A DNA stretch of 64,000 bases, taken from assembly GCF_001617365.1 (NCBI RefSeq), contig NZ_LVJR01000028.1:62001-126000 (forward strand). The letters are read 5' to 3'. The notes under the pieces were generated by a model. It saw only the letters and a program-made list of their open reading frames with translations. It was not told where the DNA came from and made no database searches. The position numbers were made by a program, and so were the translations under genes. This DNA is from Rhodanobacter sp. FW104-R8. Its GTDB lineage: Bacteria > Pseudomonadota > Gammaproteobacteria > Xanthomonadales > Rhodanobacteraceae. Numbering within the stretch: position 1 is the first letter of the stretch; every line of letters starts with the position of its first letter. Of the stretch, positions 27,529-36,007 are shown piece by piece.

Positions 27529-28776
27529 ATGAAAAAACAATGGATGCTGGTTCCCCTGGTCGCGGCCGGCGCACTCGGCAGCTGGATGCTGCTGCACGGC
27601 GGTGACAGCCGTGCGCAAGGCCCCGCCGCTGGCGCCCCGCCGGAAGTGACGGTGGCGCAGGCGTTGACCCGCAAGGTCAGCGACAGCGCCGAATTCACCG
27701 GGCGGCTGGAAGCGGTCAACACGTCACAGGTGCAGCCGCGGGTCGGCGGCTTCGTGGAATCGGTGCACTTCCAGGAAGGCGCGCTGGTGCACAAGGGCGA
27801 CGTGCTGTTCCAGCTCGACGCCCGCCCGTACCAGGCGGAAGTGGACCGGCTGGTCGCCAACCAGGCGCAGGCCCGCGCCGAGCTGAGCCTGGCCCAAACC
27901 AACCAGCGCCGCGCCGAGATGCTGCTGGCCCAGCATGCCATCGCGCAGCAGGAAGCCGATCGCCAGGCTACCACCGCGCAAAGTGCGCGGGCCCAGCTGG
28001 ACGCCGCCACCGCCGCGCTCGCCGCCGCGCGGCTGAACCTGGATTTCACTCGGGTGCGCTCGCCGATCGACGGCCGCGTCAGCAACGCCCGCGTCACCCC
28101 GGGCAACCTGGTCACCAGCAACGACGTGCTGACCAGCGTGGTCTCGGTGAACCCGGTCTACGTCTACTTCGACGTGGACGAACAGACCTGGCTCAAGCTC
28201 GACCACCTGCGCGCCGGTGCGAAGCAGGCCGGCCACGACGCGCGGATCGAGGCCGCGATGGGCCTGGCCGACGAGACCGGCTACCCGCACGCGGGCCGCC
28301 TCGACTTCGTCGACAACCAGCTGCATGCCGGCTCCGGCACGATGCGCCTGCGCGCGGTGTTCGACAACGCCGACGGCCTGTACACGCCCGGCCTGTACGC
28401 CCGCGTGCAGCTGCAGAGCGGTCAGGCCCGCCCGCGTGTGCTGGTAGACGACCGCGCGGTCGGCACCGACCTCGGCAACCAGTTCGTCTATGTGGTCGAC
28501 AAGGCGCACAAAGTGCAATACCGCAAGGTCGACACCGGCGCGCTGTTCCATGGCCTGCGCGTGATCGACAGCGGCCTGGACGCCAACGACGTGGTGATCG
28601 TCAACGGCCTGCAGCGCGTGCGTCCCGGCGCCCAGGTGAATCCGCAGCAGGTGGCGATGAGCTACCGCCTCGACGCCGCCGACAGGGCGCTGGTCGAGCG
28701 GGGCAATGCGCCGGATGCCGATGCGCGCACCGCGCAAGCCGGCACGACAGCTCCGCAGAATCGCCCGCAAGGCTGA
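27529..28776 (+). CDS. RND efflux periplasmic adaptor (membrane fusion protein)
   Basis: 415 residues from ATG 27529 (GGGAG upstream); longer in-frame starts would run through the operator. Membrane-anchor or signal segment at 6-30, lipoyl halves around VQPRVGGFVESVHFQEGALV and LNLDFTRVRSPIDGRVS, an alpha-hairpin coiled coil rich in Ala/Gln between them, then beta-barrel and membrane-proximal domains. AcrA/MexE type. It links the inner-membrane pump to the outer-membrane channel. A 182-base gap containing a repeat separates it from the pump gene. Confidence 0.9.
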   Translation: MKKQWMLVPLVAAGALGSWMLLHGGDSRAQGPAAGAPPEVTVAQALTRKVSDSAEFTGRLEAVNTSQVQPRVGGFVESVHFQEGALVHKGDVLFQLDARPYQAEVDRLVANQAQARAELSLAQTNQRRAEMLLAQHAIAQQEADRQATTAQSARAQLDAATAALAAARLNLDFTRVRSPIDGRVSNARVTPGNLVTSNDVLTSVVSVNPVYVYFDVDEQTWLKLDHLRAGAKQAGHDARIEAAMGLADETGYPHAGRLDFVDNQLHAGSGTMRLRAVFDNADGLYTPGLYARVQLQSGQARPRVLVDDRAVGTDLGNQFVYVVDKAHKVQYRKVDTGALFHGLRVIDSGLDANDVVIVNGLQRVRPGAQVNPQQVAMSYRLDAADRALVERGNAPDADARTAQAGTTAPQNRPQG

Positions 28777-28781
28777 ACACC

Positions 28782-28920
28782 GCTCCCTCCCCTGCGACCG
28801 AAGGAAGTCCCCTTGCGGGACGTGCAGCTGGGGAGGGGTGAAGCCCTCCGGCGAAGCCAAGAGCAAGAGCGTCATCCCCTCCCCACCTCTCCCTGCGATG
28901 CAGGGGGAGGAGCAAAGCAG
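28782..28920. repeat. GC-rich intergenic repeat, copy 1
   Basis: Contains GCTCCCTCCCCTGCGACCGAAGG early on and ends CAGGGGGAGGAGCAAAGC. The shared pieces CTCCCTCCCCTGC, TGCGACC-AAGGAAGTCCC and GGAGGAGCAAAGC recur at 53449-53495 and 62098-62262. It can fold into GC-rich stems and lies between the adaptor and pump genes. Confidence 0.7.
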
Positions 28921-28958
28921 GCCGAGGCCGCGAAACGGCTTCGTCGAGGATTCACTCC

Positions 28959-31900
28959 ATGAAAAACATCGCCCAGTTCTTCGTCGACCGGCCGATCATG
29001 GCCGCCGTGCTGTCGCTGCTGTTCGTGATCACCGGCTCCATCGCGGTGTTCCAGCTGCCGATCAGCGAATACCCGGAAGTGGTACCGCCCACCGTGGTGG
29101 TGCGTGCTGCCTATCCCGGCGCCAATCCCAAGGTCATCGCCGAGACCGTCGCCACACCGCTGGAGGAACAGATCAACGGCGTCGAAGGCATGCTCTACAC
29201 CTCCTCGCAGGCGACCAGCGACGGCGCGATGACGCTGACCGTGACGTTCGCACTCGGCACCAACCTCGACACCGCCCAGGTCGACGTGCAGAACCGCGTG
29301 GCGCAGGCGCTGCCGAAACTGCCCGAGGAAGTGCAGCGGCTCGGCGTCACCACGCAGAAGAGTTCGCCGGACCTCACGATGGTGGTGCACCTCACCTCGC
29401 CCGACCAGCGCTACGACATGCTGTACCTGTCGAACTACGCGCGGCTCCACGTGAAGGACGTGCTGGGCCGGCTCGACGGCGTCGGCGACGTGCAGATCTT
29501 CGGCGCCGGCGAATACTCGATGCGCGTGTGGCTGGACCCGCGGAAGCTGGCGCAGCGCTCGCTCACCACCGGCGACGTGGTCAACGCGATCCGCGAGCAG
29601 AACGTGCAGGTCGCCGCCGGCGCGCTGAACGCGCCGCCCGGCCCGGGCAACTCGGCGTTCCAGCTCAACATCAACACCCGCGGCCGGCTGGTCAGCGAGA
29701 ACGACTTCCGCAACATCATCGTGCGCACCGACGCGAACGGCGGCGTGACGCACCTGGGCGACGTGGCCAAGGTCGACCTGGGCTCGAACAACTACGCGCT
29801 GCGCAGCCTGCTCGACAACAAGCCGGCGGTGGCGCTGCCGATCTTCGCGCGGCCGGGCTCCAACGCGATCCAGATCTCCGACGAGGTGCGCGCCACCATG
29901 GCGCAGCTGAAGCAGGAGTTCCCGCAGGGCGTCGACTACCAGATCGTGTACGACCCCACCGTGTTCGTGCGCGGCTCGATCGAGGCGGTGGCGCACACGC
30001 TGCTGGAAGCGATCCTGCTGGTAGTGCTGGTGGTGATCCTGTTCCTGCAGACCTGGCGCGCCTCGATCATCCCGCTGGTGGCGGTGCCGGTGTCGCTGAT
30101 CGGCACGTTCGCCGTGATGCACCTGGCCGGCTTCTCGCTCAATGCGCTGTCGCTGTTCGGCCTGGTGCTGGCGATCGGCATCGTGGTCGACGACGCCATC
30201 GTGGTGGTGGAGAATGTCGAGCGGCACATCGAGCTCGGCCAGACGCCGCGCGAAGCCACGCGCAAGGCGATGCACGAGGTCACCGGGCCGATCGTGGCCA
30301 CCGCGCTGGTGCTGTGCGCGGTGTTCATTCCCACCGCCTTCGTCAGCGGCCTCACCGGCCAGTTCTACCGCCAGTTCGCGCTGACCATCGCGATCTCCAC
30401 GGTGATCTCCGCGTTCAATTCGCTGACCCTGAGCCCGGCGCTGGCCGCCGTGCTGCTGAAGGGCCACGACGCGCCGAAGGACCGCCTCACGCGCGGGATC
30501 GACCGCGCGTTCGGCTGGCTGTTCCGTCCGTTCAACAAGCTGTTCCATCGCGGCTCCGAACGCTACGTCGGCGGCGTGAAGCGCATCGTCGGCAAGGGCA
30601 AGCTGGCGCTGGTGATGTATGCCGGCCTGATCGCGCTGACCTGGTTCGGCTTCTCGCACGTGCCGACCGGTTTCGTGCCGGGACAGGACAAGCAGTACCT
30701 GGTGGCGTTCGCGCAACTGCCCGACGCGGCCTCGCTGGATCGCTCCGAAGACGTGATCCAACGCATGGGCGCGATCGCGCTGAAGCAGCCGGGCGTGGAG
30801 CACGCGGTGGCGTTCCCGGGTCTGTCGATCAACGGCTTCACCAACTCCACCAACTCCGGCATCGTGTTCGTCACGCTGAAGCCGTTCGAGGAACGCCGTG
30901 ACGCATCGCTGTCGGCCGGCGCGATCGCCGGTGCGCTGAACCAGAAGTTTGCCGCGATCCAGGATGCGTACATCGCGGTGTTCCCGCCGCCGCCGGTGAT
31001 GGGGCTGGGTACGATCGGCGGTTTCCGCATGCAGATCGAGGACCGCGGCGACCGCGGCTTCGCCGAGCTGTACCAGCAGACCCAGAACCTGATCGCCGCC
31101 AGCCGCAAGGATCCGGCACTCGCCGGGCTGTTCTCCAGCTTCCAGATCAGCGTGCCGCAGGTGGACGCCGACGTGGACCGCGAGAAGGCCAAGACCGTCG
31201 GCGTGAACCTGGGCGACGTGTACCAGACCATGCAGGCCTACCTGGGCTCGCTCTACGTCAACGACTTCAACCGCTTCGGCCGCACCTACCAGGTGAACGT
31301 GTCGGCCGACCCGGCGTTCCGCCATTCGCCGCAGGACATCCTTGCGCTGAAGACGCGCAACGCGCAGGGCCAGATGGTGCCGCTGGGTTCGTTCGTCACC
31401 GTGCAGCAGGGCGCCGGCCCGGATCGCGTGCAGCACTACAACGGCTACGCCACCGCCGAGATCAACGGCGGCCCCGCGCCGGGCTTCAGCTCGGGCCAGG
31501 CGCAGGCGGCGATGGAAAAACTGGCGAAGGACAACCTGCCGAACGGCATCAGCTTCGAGTGGACCGAGCTGACCTACCAGCAGATCCTCGCCGGCAACAC
31601 CGCGATCCTGGTGTTCCCGCTGTGCGTGCTGCTGGTGTTCCTGGTGCTGTCGTCGCTGTACGAGAGCTGGTCGCTACCGCTGGCGGTGATCCTGATCGTG
31701 CCGATGGTGCTGCTGTCCGCGATCGCCGGCGTGTGGCTGTCCGGCGGCGACAACAACATCTTCACCCAGATCGGATTGATCGTGCTGGTCGGGCTGGCGT
31801 GCAAGAACGCGATCCTGATCGTGGAGTTCGCCCGCGAACGCCAGCACGAAGGCATGAGCCGCCACGAGGCGGTGCTGGAAGCGGCGCACCTGCGGCTGCG

Positions 31901-32150
31901 CCCGATCCTGATGACCTCGTTCGCCTTCATCATGGGCGTAGTGCCGCTGGTCACCTCGCACGGCGCCGGCGCCGAGATGCGCCACGCGATGGGCGTGGCG
32001 GTGTTCGCCGGCATGCTCGGCGTGACCATCTTCGGGCTGATCTATACGCCGCTGTTCTACGTCGTCATTCGCGCCCTGGTCGAGCGCCGCGAGGCGCGCG
32101 CGGCCGAACGCGCCGCCGCGCATGCGCTGCCGGCGCTGGAGAACCACTGA
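28959..32150 (+). CDS. RND multidrug efflux pump (HAE1 family, MexF-like)
   Basis: 1063 residues, full length for an HAE1 pump. Twelve membrane helices (TM1 at 10-30; the proton-relay Asp pair in GIVVDDAIVVVENVE in TM4 and the Lys in LACKNAILIVEF in TM10). Two large periplasmic loops with porter and docking domains. The pump uses the proton gradient to extrude drugs or solvents. The sequence character (FFVDRPIMAAVLSL, FTNSTNSGIVFV) favours the MexF/AcrB lineage. Stop overlaps the next start (ATGA). Confidence 0.93.
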   Translation: MKNIAQFFVDRPIMAAVLSLLFVITGSIAVFQLPISEYPEVVPPTVVVRAAYPGANPKVIAETVATPLEEQINGVEGMLYTSSQATSDGAMTLTVTFALGTNLDTAQVDVQNRVAQALPKLPEEVQRLGVTTQKSSPDLTMVVHLTSPDQRYDMLYLSNYARLHVKDVLGRLDGVGDVQIFGAGEYSMRVWLDPRKLAQRSLTTGDVVNAIREQNVQVAAGALNAPPGPGNSAFQLNINTRGRLVSENDFRNIIVRTDANGGVTHLGDVAKVDLGSNNYALRSLLDNKPAVALPIFARPGSNAIQISDEVRATMAQLKQEFPQGVDYQIVYDPTVFVRGSIEAVAHTLLEAILLVVLVVILFLQTWRASIIPLVAVPVSLIGTFAVMHLAGFSLNALSLFGLVLAIGIVVDDAIVVVENVERHIELGQTPREATRKAMHEVTGPIVATALVLCAVFIPTAFVSGLTGQFYRQFALTIAISTVISAFNSLTLSPALAAVLLKGHDAPKDRLTRGIDRAFGWLFRPFNKLFHRGSERYVGGVKRIVGKGKLALVMYAGLIALTWFGFSHVPTGFVPGQDKQYLVAFAQLPDAASLDRSEDVIQRMGAIALKQPGVEHAVAFPGLSINGFTNSTNSGIVFVTLKPFEERRDASLSAGAIAGALNQKFAAIQDAYIAVFPPPPVMGLGTIGGFRMQIEDRGDRGFAELYQQTQNLIAASRKDPALAGLFSSFQISVPQVDADVDREKAKTVGVNLGDVYQTMQAYLGSLYVNDFNRFGRTYQVNVSADPAFRHSPQDILALKTRNAQGQMVPLGSFVTVQQGAGPDRVQHYNGYATAEINGGPAPGFSSGQAQAAMEKLAKDNLPNGISFEWTELTYQQILAGNTAILVFPLCVLLVFLVLSSLYESWSLPLAVILIVPMVLLSAIAGVWLSGGDNNIFTQIGLIVLVGLACKNAILIVEFARERQHEGMSRHEAVLEAAHLRLRPILMTSFAFIMGVVPLVTSHGAGAEMRHAMGVAVFAGMLGVTIFGLIYTPLFYVVIRALVERREARAAERAAAHALPALENH

Positions 32151-33709
32151 TGAAAATTTTCACTCGCAAGAACGCGCTGGATGCTCTTGACCGTCATTCC
32201 TGCGAAAGCAGGAATCCAGTGACTGCAATGGGTGGTGGCGAAAGTCGCTGGGTCCCAGCTTTCGCTGGGATGACGATAGTGGTTCGAGGCGCACTGCTGA
32301 CCGCCGCCCTCGCACTGGCCGGCTGCGCCAGCGTCGGCCCGAACTACCACGAAGCGAAACCCGCCGCACCGCAATTGCAGGGACTGGACGCGGCGCAGGA
32401 GAACAACGCGCAGTTCCAGGCCGAATGGTGGAAGCAGTTCAACGACCCCACGCTGGACGCGCTGATCCGGCGCACCGCGGCGAACAACCTGGACCTGCGC
32501 ATCGCGGTGGCGCGGCTGCATCAAGCGCGCGCGCTGCTCAGCGGCGCAAAGTCCGATCAGCTGCCGACCATCGATACCGACGTCAACTACACCCGCAGCC
32601 GCGGCCAGCAGCCCGGTTTCGGTACCCAGCGCCGGACGGTGACGACCTACCAGGCCGGCTTCGACGCATCATGGGAACTGGACCTGTTCGGCGGCGTGCG
32701 CCGTTCGGTGGAAGCGGCCGGCGCCGATCTCGACGCCAGCGAGGCGGCGCTGCACGACGCCCAGGTCAGCCTGCTGGCCGAGGTCGCACGCAACTATTTC
32801 GAACTGCGCGGCAGTCAGCTGCGGCTGGACATCGCCCGTCGCGACATCGACAACCAGCAGCAGACCGTGCACCTCACCGAGGTGCGCCAGCAGCTCGGCT
32901 CCGGCGCGGAGCAGGACGTGGCCAGCGCCAAGGCCCGCCTCGCCGCGGTGCAGGCGCAGCTGCCGTTGCTGCAGACCCAGGCCAGCGCCAGCGAATACCG
33001 TCTCGCCGTGCTGCTGGGCGAACGTCCCGGCGAACTCGACGTCGACGTGTCGCCGAAGAGCTTCACCCCGATCGCGGCGAACCTGCCGATCGGCGACGCC
33101 GGCGACGTGCTGTCGCGCCGACCCGATGTGCGCATTGCCGAACGCGAATACGCCGCCGCCACCGCGCGCATCGGCGTGGCCAAGGCGGACTTCTTCCCGC
33201 ACATCATGCTGGGCGGCTTCCTCGGTTTCCTGTCGGGGCGCAGCAACGATTTCGGCAGCCCGGCGACGCGCGCGTGGTCGCTGGCGCCGAGCATCAGCTG
33301 GGCCGGCCTCAACGTGCAGCGCGTGCGCGCCAACCTGCACGCCAGCGAGGCGCGCACCGATGCGGCGCAGGCGAACTACCAGCGCAGCGTGCTGGAAGCG
33401 ATCGAGGACATCGACAACGCGGTCACCGGGTTCAACCAGCAGCGCATCCGCGTCGACCATTTGATCGAGCAGGGCGCGCAGAGCAAGCGCGCCGCCGACC
33501 TGGCCCGCATCCGCTACCAGGAAGGCGCCACCGGTTTCCTCGAACTGCTGGACGCCGAGCGCACCCAGCTTGTCGCCGAGGATGACCTGGCCCAGGCCGA
33601 GGCGGCCATCAACACCCGCGCCGTGGCCTTGTACAAGGCGCTCGGCGGCGGCTGGCAGGCCTGCGGCGACGAGCGCTGCAGCGCGGTGGCCCGGGCCGAC
33701 GCGCCATGA
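32150..33709 (+). CDS. RND outer-membrane efflux lipoprotein with a repeat inside its signal region
   Basis: OprM/NodT family. The frame opens at ATG 32150, overlapping the pump stop (519 residues). A lipoprotein signal peptide (MTIVVRGALLTAALALAGC, lipobox LAGC) begins only at an in-frame ATG at 32270, giving 479 residues. The 120 bases between are mostly a palindromic repeat (32191-32275) read in frame as HSCESRNP...RWVPAFAGMT. The mature protein shows the duplicated TolC-type core (EWWKQFNDPTLDALI, SWELDLFGG, RRPDVRIAEREYAAA, DAERTQLVAEDDLAQAEA). It forms the exit channel of the pump. Which start is used is uncertain. Confidence 0.88.
   Translation: MKIFTRKNALDALDRHSCESRNPVTAMGGGESRWVPAFAGMTIVVRGALLTAALALAGCASVGPNYHEAKPAAPQLQGLDAAQENNAQFQAEWWKQFNDPTLDALIRRTAANNLDLRIAVARLHQARALLSGAKSDQLPTIDTDVNYTRSRGQQPGFGTQRRTVTTYQAGFDASWELDLFGGVRRSVEAAGADLDASEAALHDAQVSLLAEVARNYFELRGSQLRLDIARRDIDNQQQTVHLTEVRQQLGSGAEQDVASAKARLAAVQAQLPLLQTQASASEYRLAVLLGERPGELDVDVSPKSFTPIAANLPIGDAGDVLSRRPDVRIAEREYAAATARIGVAKADFFPHIMLGGFLGFLSGRSNDFGSPATRAWSLAPSISWAGLNVQRVRANLHASEARTDAAQANYQRSVLEAIEDIDNAVTGFNQQRIRVDHLIEQGAQSKRAADLARIRYQEGATGFLELLDAERTQLVAEDDLAQAEAAINTRAVALYKALGGGWQACGDERCSAVARADAP
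32191..32275. repeat. Palindromic repeat pair inside the efflux lipoprotein reading frame
   Basis: Left unit CCGTCATTCCTGCGAAAGCA continues into GGAATCCAGTG (32191-32221). The right unit, in inverted orientation, is a diverged form with TCCCAGC-TTTC-GCTGGGATGACG (to 32275). The left unit shares CGTCATTCCTGCGAA and GCAGGAATC with the units around the GIY-YIG gene. The right end provides the ATG used by the lipoprotein signal peptide. Confidence 0.85.
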
Positions 33710-34440
33710 GCCGCCCGGCCCGTCGCCTGCCGGCGGCGACGCCGGTCTATCGCGTGGCGCTGGTCAGCGGCGCCAACCGCGGCCTCGGCTTCGAGGTGGC
33801 GCGCCAGCTCAGCGAATACGGCATGACCGTGCTGCTCGGCGCACGCGACCCGGACAAGGGCCTGCACGCGGCGCGCAAGCTGGCCGGCACGCCCGGCGAG
33901 GTGATCGCGGTGCAACTGGACGTGACCCGCCAGGACCAGGTCGACACGCTGGCGCGCTGGATCGAGGTGACCTACGGCCGGCTCGACGTGCTGGTCAACA
34001 ACGCCGGCGGCCACTACGACCACGACGCGCGCGCCAGCAATGCCGACCTCGCGCCGGCGCTGGACGCGATGCAGACCCACCTGTTCGGCACCTGGCGGCT
34101 GAGCAGCGCGATGCTGCCGCTGATGCGCCGGCACGGCTACGGCCGCATCGTCAATGTCTCCAGCGGCTGCGGCGCCAGCGATTCGAACGGCGGCCACTGC
34201 GTGGGCTACCGCACCTCCAAGTCCGCGCTCAACGCGTACACCCGCACGCTGGCGGCGGAGCTGGAGGGCAGCGGCATCGCGGTCAACGCGGTATGTCCGG
34301 GCTGGGTCGCCACCGAGCTCGGCGGCCCCGGCGGCCGGCCGGTGAGCGTCGGCGCCGCCGGCATCGTGTGGGCCGCCAGCCTGCCGGTGCCGGCACCGAC
34401 CGGACGCTTCTTCCGCGACGGCGAAGCGATCCCATGGTGA
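33706..34440 (+). CDS. SDR family oxidoreductase coupled to the efflux operon
   Basis: 244 residues, ATGA overlap with the lipoprotein gene, so co-translated. Nucleotide loop SGANRGLG, Arg-rich after beta-2 (GARDPDKG, suggests NADPH), NNAG, VNVSSG with the catalytic Ser, Tyr/Lys in GYRTSK and PGWVATELGG. It resembles carbonyl reductase-like SDRs. Its coupling to a pump recalls mexS-mexEF-oprN, where an oxidoreductase removes a toxic electrophile; this is an analogy only. Confidence 0.85.
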   Translation: MSRPARRLPAATPVYRVALVSGANRGLGFEVARQLSEYGMTVLLGARDPDKGLHAARKLAGTPGEVIAVQLDVTRQDQVDTLARWIEVTYGRLDVLVNNAGGHYDHDARASNADLAPALDAMQTHLFGTWRLSSAMLPLMRRHGYGRIVNVSSGCGASDSNGGHCVGYRTSKSALNAYTRTLAAELEGSGIAVNAVCPGWVATELGGPGGRPVSVGAAGIVWAASLPVPAPTGRFFRDGEAIPW

Positions 34441-34584
34441 ACCTCGGTGCGTCACGATCACCGCGAACCAGCGCCAGCGCGTTCGCGATTGCCTCATCGC
34501 GATCGGCGTGGCGCTGCCGTGGCTGGTACCGGCTGGCGCCTGCCCTCCCGGTTTTGATCAAAGGGGGATCGTCCGGCGGAACGC

Positions 34585-35883
34585 CTAGCCAAAAGGCTGC
34601 TCGATGGACGGGCTCTGTGGCGTGAACCAGCGCGCACCGTCATCGGTGACATACATGATGTCCTCGAGCCGCACGCCGAACTCGCCGGGAATGTAGATGC
34701 CCGGTTCATCGCTGAAGGTCATGTTTGCCAGGATCTTCCGCTTGTTGCCGCGCACCAGGTAGTACCACTCGTGCATGTCCATGCCGATGCCGTGACCGAG
34801 GCGGTGCGAGAAATACTTGTAGTCCGGTCCATAGCCACCGTCGACAATCACCTTGCGGGCGGCGGCATCCACCGACTCCATCGTGGCGCCCGGATGCGCC
34901 GCCTTAAGTGCCGCCTGCTGCGCCTTCTGCACGATGCCGAATACCTTCTTCATCTTGTCGGAGGCCTTGCCCAGGACAAAGGTACGGGTGATGTCGCTCT
35001 GATAGCCTTCCACGAAACAGCCCTCGTCGATCAGCACTGCCGTACCTTCGACGATTTTCTGCGGAGCGATCGAGCCGTGCGGCTGGGCGGTGTATTTTCC
35101 GACGTTGACGATCGCCTCGCCTACCAGCCCCTGGCGTCCGTAGGCGGCGCCGATCCAGTCCAGCACCTGTTGCTGCGTCATGCCGGGTTCGAGCGCCTTC
35201 CACACGGCGTGGTACACCGCCAGCGTCGCGTTGTTGGCGACCTGCATCAGGGCCAGTTCGGCCGGACTCTTGACCGAACGGCAGCCGGCGGTGACCGGCA
35301 TGGCGGACACGAGCCGCACGTGCGGCATCGCGTTGCCGATGTTGGTGGCGCGGGAAAACGGTACCTGGTCTTCGACGCCCAGCGTTCCGGTGGACGCGTG
35401 CAGCTCGGCCATGATCTGCGCGATCTTCTCGTAGGGGCTCTCGTGCTCCTGCCAGGCACGCACGTCGTGACCGAACCTGATCTGCTCCAGCGCGCGGCTC
35501 TGTTCGAATGCGGGTGTGATGTAGATCGGGTCCCCCGACCGGGGCAGCAGCATGCCCATGGTCCGCTCACTGGTGAACCAGTGCATGCCGGTGAAATAGT
35601 TCAGCGAGGCACCGCCATCCATGAAGATGGCATCCATCTTGTTCTCGGCCATGAGCTGCTGCGCCCGGTTCAGGCGGGCCCTGCGTTCGGCGTCGGTGAT
35701 GGGGACGATCTGCGACTGCACCGGCTGCAGCGCCATGATCGAAGGCGGCAAGCCGGCGCAGTCGGCGCCCTGCCGGGCCACGGCCTCGCCTGCCAGCAGG
35801 CTCGTCGACAACGCCGCCGCACCCATGGCCGAAGCCTGCAGGAAGCGCCGGCGGCCAAGGTGGATCGTATTGCTGGTTTCCAT
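34585..35883 (-). CDS. Tat-exported M24 family Xaa-Pro-type peptidase
   Basis: 432 residues from ATG 35883 (GGGGGAACAACG upstream). Tat signal RRRFLQASAMGAAALS at 11-26. Creatinase-like N-terminal domain, then the pita-bread catalytic domain with metal ligands Asp in LIDEG and SDITRTF, His in GHGIGMDMHE, Glu in DEPGIYIPGEFG and in VRLED. Cytoplasmic Xaa-Pro aminopeptidases lack such a signal, so this one acts in the periplasm on proline-containing peptides or related substrates. Monocistronic. Confidence 0.88.
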   Translation of the reverse strand: METSNTIHLGRRRFLQASAMGAAALSTSLLAGEAVARQGADCAGLPPSIMALQPVQSQIVPITDAERRARLNRAQQLMAENKMDAIFMDGGASLNYFTGMHWFTSERTMGMLLPRSGDPIYITPAFEQSRALEQIRFGHDVRAWQEHESPYEKIAQIMAELHASTGTLGVEDQVPFSRATNIGNAMPHVRLVSAMPVTAGCRSVKSPAELALMQVANNATLAVYHAVWKALEPGMTQQQVLDWIGAAYGRQGLVGEAIVNVGKYTAQPHGSIAPQKIVEGTAVLIDEGCFVEGYQSDITRTFVLGKASDKMKKVFGIVQKAQQAALKAAHPGATMESVDAAARKVIVDGGYGPDYKYFSHRLGHGIGMDMHEWYYLVRGNKRKILANMTFSDEPGIYIPGEFGVRLEDIMYVTDDGARWFTPQSPSIEQPFG

Positions 35884-36007
35884 CGTTGTTCCCCCTGTCT
35901 GTGTACAGCTGCTCGTGGCAGCGATTCGAGCCATCCCGGCGGCAACCGCACGGTTCATCCGCGACGGTGAGGCCACATCACGGTGAGGTTACCCCGATCG
36001 TGGCTGC

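Noticed and set aside
28872-31436. 854-codon open frame on the minus strand opposite the RND pump
   Set aside because: Shadow of the pump gene in GC-rich DNA: it is His/Arg/Gln-rich, without domain motifs, and lies fully antisense to a clear HAE1 protein.
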